This document shows, in pieces, positions 60,453 to 64,000 of a DNA stretch of 64,000 nucleotides. Each line of letters begins with the position of its first letter. Positions within the stretch are counted from its first letter, which is position 1. The position numbers were made by a program, and so were the translations under genes. Source of the DNA: CAZMGT01 sp964565895 (GTDB lineage: Bacteria; Armatimonadota; Zipacnadia; UBA1398; CAZMGT01); the NCBI GenBank assembly GCA_964565895.1, contig CAZMGT010000009.1:1-64000 (forward strand). The letters run 5' to 3'. Under the pieces are notes generated by a model, which was not told where the DNA came from, made no database searches, and was given only the letters and a program-made list of their open reading frames with translations.

Positions 60453-61321
60453 TGCTTAGCACGCGGCTTATTCGCCGAAAAATTCGCTCGGTACAAAACA
60501 TTAAGAAAATCACCGAGGCCATGCGCATGGTCGCCGCGGCGCGCCTGCGCCGCGTGCAAGACCGCGTGGCCGCGGGCCGGCCCTATGCCAACAAGATCGC
60601 GGAGATCGTCCACCGCGTGGCCAGCCACGCTGGGGAGATCGAGCACCCTCTGCTCGAGGTGCGCCGGCCGCCGGAGCGCGTGGCGCTTGTCGTGGTGACC
60701 TCCGAGCGGGGGCTGTGCGGGAGCTATAACGCAAACGTGCTGCGCGCCGCCGCCCGCCACGCGGAGAGCTTCGAAGCTCCCGTGGAGTATATCGTCGTAG
60801 GCCGCAAGGGGCGCGAGTATCTTGCGCGGCGCGGGTTTAGCATTATCGCCGCGTTCGAGGGCGTCACCCTGCACACCACGCCGCAGGAGATGAGCGCCAT
60901 CGCGCAGAGCGTGCGCGGCGTCTACGAGGAAAAGCGCGTAGATGAGGTGCACCTGGTATATACGGAGTTCGTCTCCACGGTGGTCCACCGGCCGAAGATC
61001 GTTCCGTTTTTGCCGTTTGTCGCGCCGGCCGCGGAGGAGGGCGAGCTGGCCGCGGAGGTGGACTATCTTTTCGAGCCCGAGGCGCGCGAGCTGCTCGCCG
61101 CGCTCATCCCGCGCTATGTGGATACGGAGATCTATCACATGCTGCTCGAGTCGCTGGCCAGCGAGCAGGCGGCGCGGATGCTCGCCATGAGCAATGCCTC
61201 AAACAACGCCGAGGAAATGCTCCAGCAGCTTACCCTGACGTTCCACAAGGCGCGCCAAGCGGGAATTACGCGCGAGCTGCTGGAGGTCGTTGCCGGTGCC
61301 GAAGCGCTCAAGCAGTCCTAG
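60452..61321 (+). CDS. atpG: F0F1 ATP synthase subunit gamma
   Basis: A 289-residue central-shaft subunit. The N-terminal helix is LIRRKIRSVQNIKKITEAMRM, the middle has VVVTSERGLCGSYNANVLR, and the C-terminal helix is ARMLAMSNASNNAEEMLQQL with the usual end. GTG 60452 overlaps the atpA TAG by one base. Confidence 0.97.
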   Translation: MLSTRLIRRKIRSVQNIKKITEAMRMVAAARLRRVQDRVAAGRPYANKIAEIVHRVASHAGEIEHPLLEVRRPPERVALVVVTSERGLCGSYNANVLRAAARHAESFEAPVEYIVVGRKGREYLARRGFSIIAAFEGVTLHTTPQEMSAIAQSVRGVYEEKRVDEVHLVYTEFVSTVVHRPKIVPFLPFVAPAAEEGELAAEVDYLFEPEARELLAALIPRYVDTEIYHMLLESLASEQAARMLAMSNASNNAEEMLQQLTLTFHKARQAGITRELLEVVAGAEALKQS

Positions 61322-61348
61322 CCCAGCTCCGTGGAGGATCGGTTGACG

Positions 61349-62770
61349 ATGAGCAAAAAGAACATCGGCTACGTCGCCCAGGTTATCGGCCCCGTGGTGG
61401 ACATCCGCTTCGAGGAAGGGATGCTCCCGCCGATCTACAACGCAATTACCATCGACATGCCCGGGCGCGACGTGCCGCTTACCTGCGAGGTCGCCCAGCA
61501 CCTGGGGGACACCATTGTCCGCTGCGTGGCCCTGGCCTCCACCGATGGCCTGGTGCGTGGGACGAAGGCCGTGGATACAGGCGGGCCGATTACCGTCCCC
61601 GTGGGGCCGGAGACCCTGGGGCGGGTGTTCGATCTCTTGGGCAACCCCATTGACGGGAAGGGGCCGGTAAACGCGAAAAAGCGCTATCCCATTCACCACC
61701 CCCCGCCCAGCTTCCAGGAGCAGGAGACGGTCTCGGAGCTGTTTGAGACGGGGATTAAGGTAATTGACCTGCTCGAGCCCTATGCCCGCGGGGGGAAGGT
61801 GGGCCTGTTCGGCGGCGCGGGGGTGGGCAAGACGGTGCTCATTATGGAGCTCATCCGCTCCATCGCCACGGAGCACGGCGGGGTGTCGGTGTTCGGCGGC
61901 GTGGGCGAGCGCACGCGCGAGGGGACGCAGCTTGTCCTCGAGATGCAGGAGTCCGGGGTCATCTCGCGCACGGCGCTCGTGTTCGGGCAGATGGACCAGC
62001 CCCCCGGGGCGCGCCTGCGCGTGGGGCTTACCGCGCTGACCATGGCCGAGTACTTCCGCGACGAAGAGGGGCAGGACGTGCTGTTGTTCATCGACAACAT
62101 CTTCCGCTTCGTCCAGGCGGGGTCGGAGGTCTCCGCGCTGCTCGGGCGGATGCCCTCCGCGGTGGGCTATCAGCCCACTCTGCGCTCGGAGATGGGCGAG
62201 CTGCAGGAGCGCATTACGTCAACCAAGCGGGGCTCGATTACCGCGGTGCAGGCGGTTTACGTTCCCGCGGACGACCCGACCGATCCCGCGCCCGCGGCGA
62301 CGTTTGCCCATCTCGACGCAACGACCATGCTCTCCCGACCGCTCGCCGAGCTGGGGATTTACCCCGCGGTGGACCCCCTGGAGTCGACCTCGCGCATTCT
62401 CGACCCGCGCATCGTGGGCGACGAGCACTACGAGGTGGCGCGCGGGGTTCAGGCGGTGCTCCAGCGCTATAAGGAGCTGCAGGACATTATTAACATCTTG
62501 GGCATCGAGGAGCTGTCGGAGGAGGACCGGCTGACCGTGGAGCGGGCGCGGAAGATTCAGCGGTTTTTGTCCCAGCCCATGTTTGTCGCGGAAACGTTTA
62601 CCGGGCTGGAGGGCCGCTACGTCCCGCTGAACGAGACGATCCGCGGGTTCCGCGAGATCCTCGAGGGCAAGCACGACGACCTGCCCATGCAGGCGTTCTA
62701 TATGGTGGGGACGATCGACGAGGCCGTGGAGAAGGGAAAGCGGCTGCTCGCCGAGGGGCGCGCCGCGTGA
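61349..62770 (+). CDS. atpD: F0F1 ATP synthase subunit beta
   Basis: A 473-residue catalytic subunit. Walker A is GGAGVGKT (about 155-162), the catalytic Glu lies in GGVGERTREG, the Walker B is VLLFIDNIFRF, and the signature PAVDPLESTSRIL follows. ATG 61349 is preceded by GGAGG (11 bases); a TTG at 61343 is spaced better (5 bases), giving two more residues. Typical length. Confidence 0.98.
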   Translation: MSKKNIGYVAQVIGPVVDIRFEEGMLPPIYNAITIDMPGRDVPLTCEVAQHLGDTIVRCVALASTDGLVRGTKAVDTGGPITVPVGPETLGRVFDLLGNPIDGKGPVNAKKRYPIHHPPPSFQEQETVSELFETGIKVIDLLEPYARGGKVGLFGGAGVGKTVLIMELIRSIATEHGGVSVFGGVGERTREGTQLVLEMQESGVISRTALVFGQMDQPPGARLRVGLTALTMAEYFRDEEGQDVLLFIDNIFRFVQAGSEVSALLGRMPSAVGYQPTLRSEMGELQERITSTKRGSITAVQAVYVPADDPTDPAPAATFAHLDATTMLSRPLAELGIYPAVDPLESTSRILDPRIVGDEHYEVARGVQAVLQRYKELQDIINILGIEELSEEDRLTVERARKIQRFLSQPMFVAETFTGLEGRYVPLNETIRGFREILEGKHDDLPMQAFYMVGTIDEAVEKGKRLLAEGRAA

Positions 62771-62819
62771 ACTTCGGCGAGGGGCGCTGCGTTGCAAAAT
62801 TTGCCCCGGGAGAAGGGCG

Positions 62820-63227
62820 ATGCCAAAGCCGTTTCGCGTCGAGGTGGTTACCCGCGAGCGCCAGGTGCTCGACCGTCAGGTCGTCTCGCTCATTGCCCCG
62901 GCGCGCGAGGGCTACCTGGGGGTGATGGCCGGCCATACGCCGCTGATCGCCGAGCTTACCGTGGGCAAGCTTATCCTGCGCTATGAGAACGGACAAAGCG
63001 ACGTCCTGGCGATTAGCGGAGGATTCCTCGAGGTTACCCCAGAACACACGATCGTCCTCGCCGAGGCGGCGGAATTTGCCCATGAGATCGACGTCGAGCG
63101 GGCAAGGCGGGCCCTGGAGCGCGCGCAACGCCGCCTGCGTGGGGAGTCCGAGGAGCAGGAGGTTGACTTCGCTCGGGCGCGAGCGGCGCTCATGCGTGCG
63201 ATAAATAGGTTGCGCGTGGTATCGTAA
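62820..63227 (+). CDS. atpC: F0F1 ATP synthase subunit epsilon
   Basis: A 135-residue central-stalk subunit that regulates ATP hydrolysis. The beta-sandwich is PFRVEVVTRERQVLDRQV, YLGVMAGHTPLIAEL and DVLAISGGFLEV, followed by a two-helix tail (ERARRALERAQRRL). ATG 62820 follows GGGAGAAGGGCG. The murA start comes 34 bases after the stop. Confidence 0.96.
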   Translation: MPKPFRVEVVTRERQVLDRQVVSLIAPAREGYLGVMAGHTPLIAELTVGKLILRYENGQSDVLAISGGFLEVTPEHTIVLAEAAEFAHEIDVERARRALERAQRRLRGESEEQEVDFARARAALMRAINRLRVVS

Positions 63228-63261
63228 AGAACTACCTTGTGCAGGAGAAAGGAGTTTTGGG

Positions 63262-64000
63262 TTGCAGCGGTTTTACATTCGCGGCGGAAGGCGGCTGAAG
63301 GGGCGCATCTCCTGCCACGGGGGAAAGAACGCCGCGCTTGCGGTAATGGCCGCGAGCCTTGCCGTTGAGGGCAAAAGCGAGATCCGCAACGTTCCCCACA
63401 CCCACGATATCTACACCATGCTCTCCATCATGCAGCATCTCGGGGCGGAGGTGGAGCTGAGCCCCGACGGCGTGCTTACCGTAGACGCGGCGCGGCTCTC
63501 CGGCTACAACGCCCCCTATGACCTGGTGCGCCGGATGCGCGGCTCGTTCCACGTCGCGGGGGCGCTGCTCGGGCGTTTTGGGCGGGCGAACGTCGCCCTG
63601 CCCGGAGGCTGTGTCATTGGCTCGCGCCCCGTAGACTTGCACATCCGCGGGTTTCAGGCGATGGGCGCCGACGTGCGCATTGCCCACGGGGAGATGATCG
63701 CCCGGGCGATTCGCCTCCACGGGGGCCACGTGGAGCTGGACAGGAAGTTCTGCAGCGTGGGGGCGACGATCAACATCCTCCTCGCCGCCGTGCTCGCCCG
63801 CGGGGAGACGACGATCGACTTCGCCTCGCGCGACCCAGACGTGGTGCAGTGCGCGGAGTTTCTGCGCGCCGCGGGGGCGGAGATCGACGGCTTGGGCACA
63901 CACCACCTGCGCATCCGCGGGGTAGACCGCCTGCACGGGGTGCGCTATACGATTAGCGGGGACAGAATCGAAGCGGGGACGTTTCTCATCGCCGCGGCGA
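63262..64000 (+). CDS. murA: UDP-N-acetylglucosamine 1-carboxyvinyltransferase, cut by the window end
   Basis: The first 246 residues of the enzyme that transfers enolpyruvate to UDP-GlcNAc, the first committed step of peptidoglycan synthesis. Lys22 and Asn23 in HGGKNAAL and the fosfomycin-target Cys117 in PGGCVIGSRPVDLH are present. TTG 63262 follows AAAGGAG by 7 bases. The gene continues past 64000. Its position just behind atpC recalls the Bacillus order and suggests it can be read through from the ATP synthase operon. Confidence 0.95.
   Translation, partial: MQRFYIRGGRRLKGRISCHGGKNAALAVMAASLAVEGKSEIRNVPHTHDIYTMLSIMQHLGAEVELSPDGVLTVDAARLSGYNAPYDLVRRMRGSFHVAGALLGRFGRANVALPGGCVIGSRPVDLHIRGFQAMGADVRIAHGEMIARAIRLHGGHVELDRKFCSVGATINILLAAVLARGETTIDFASRDPDVVQCAEFLRAAGAEIDGLGTHHLRIRGVDRLHGVRYTISGDRIEAGTFLIAAA

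Noticed and set aside
1..64000. CRISPR arrays, insertion sequences or prophage genes
   Set aside because: No regularly spaced repeats, transposase, integrase or phage structural motifs were seen in any frame.

Overview
The window is 64 kb of GC-rich bacterial chromosome. It is densely coded, with many GTG and TTG starts, strong GGAGG-type ribosome binding sites, and sigma70-type promoters that can be read at several loci. No phage, insertion sequence, rRNA or CRISPR array is visible. The gene mix includes SepF and DivIVA division genes beside YggS and ProC, an F-type ATP synthase operon running into murA, CoaX, Tat- and Sec-exported sugar-active proteins, DUF1080 and GxGYxYP proteins, a sulfatase, and a probable copper-amine-oxidase-like stalk domain. 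This fits a Terrabacteria-type lineage such as Armatimonadota, but the sequence alone does not prove it. A 2-hydroxyacyl-CoA-dehydratase-type system hints at an anaerobic or facultative life.

Layout. 1-577 has no recognisable gene. 578-1750 is a secreted double-DUF1080 protein. 1785-12390 is a minus-strand run: EndoQ-type nuclease, DegT aminotransferase, a small membrane protein, an alginate-lyase-like protein, TldD, TldE, a tandem methyltransferase and a large lipoprotein. 12616-15364 holds a TIM-barrel sugar protein, tRNA-Ser (minus strand) and a secreted glycosidase. 15361-23222 is a minus-strand division and housekeeping cluster: PP2C phosphatase, yggS, sepF, proC, divIVA, CPBP protease, DUF167, alcohol dehydrogenase and dut. 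23400-28683 holds a BsuPI-domain protein, Mrp/NBP35, a MATE exporter and a Tat-exported protein. 29075-39798 holds an MscS-type channel, an oxidoreductase, a sulfatase, an RmlC/RmlA-like pair, an esterase-like hydrolase, a FAD oxidoreductase with a family 2 glycosyltransferase, and a lipoprotein. 40015-41186 is an RsbW-like kinase with coaX.

41183-48025 is a minus-strand operon that combines an exported GxGYxYP protein, two dehydratase-like iron-sulfur subunits, their ATP-dependent activator and a secreted DUF6599-like protein. 48166-54863 holds an M16-like protein without its zinc motif, two lipoproteins (BACON-like; PKD plus beta-propeller), a TIM-barrel protein and a stalk-domain protein. 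55551-64000 is the ATP synthase operon (atpZ, atpI, atpB, E, F, H, A, G, D, C) behind a consensus promoter, followed closely by murA, which is cut by the window edge.

How the parts work together. Many genes form an exported carbohydrate-handling set: lyase, glycosidase, sulfatase, DUF1080, GxGYxYP and lipoproteins. This is supported inside the cell by dehydrogenases and sugar isomerase-like proteins. The division cluster pairs FtsZ-anchoring SepF and DivIVA with a membrane PP2C phosphatase that may regulate them. The most unusual points are the ATP synthase c subunit, whose helix-1 glycine motif is replaced and whose ion site is mixed; the dehydratase operon joined to secreted proteins; and several enzyme homologues that lack catalytic residues.
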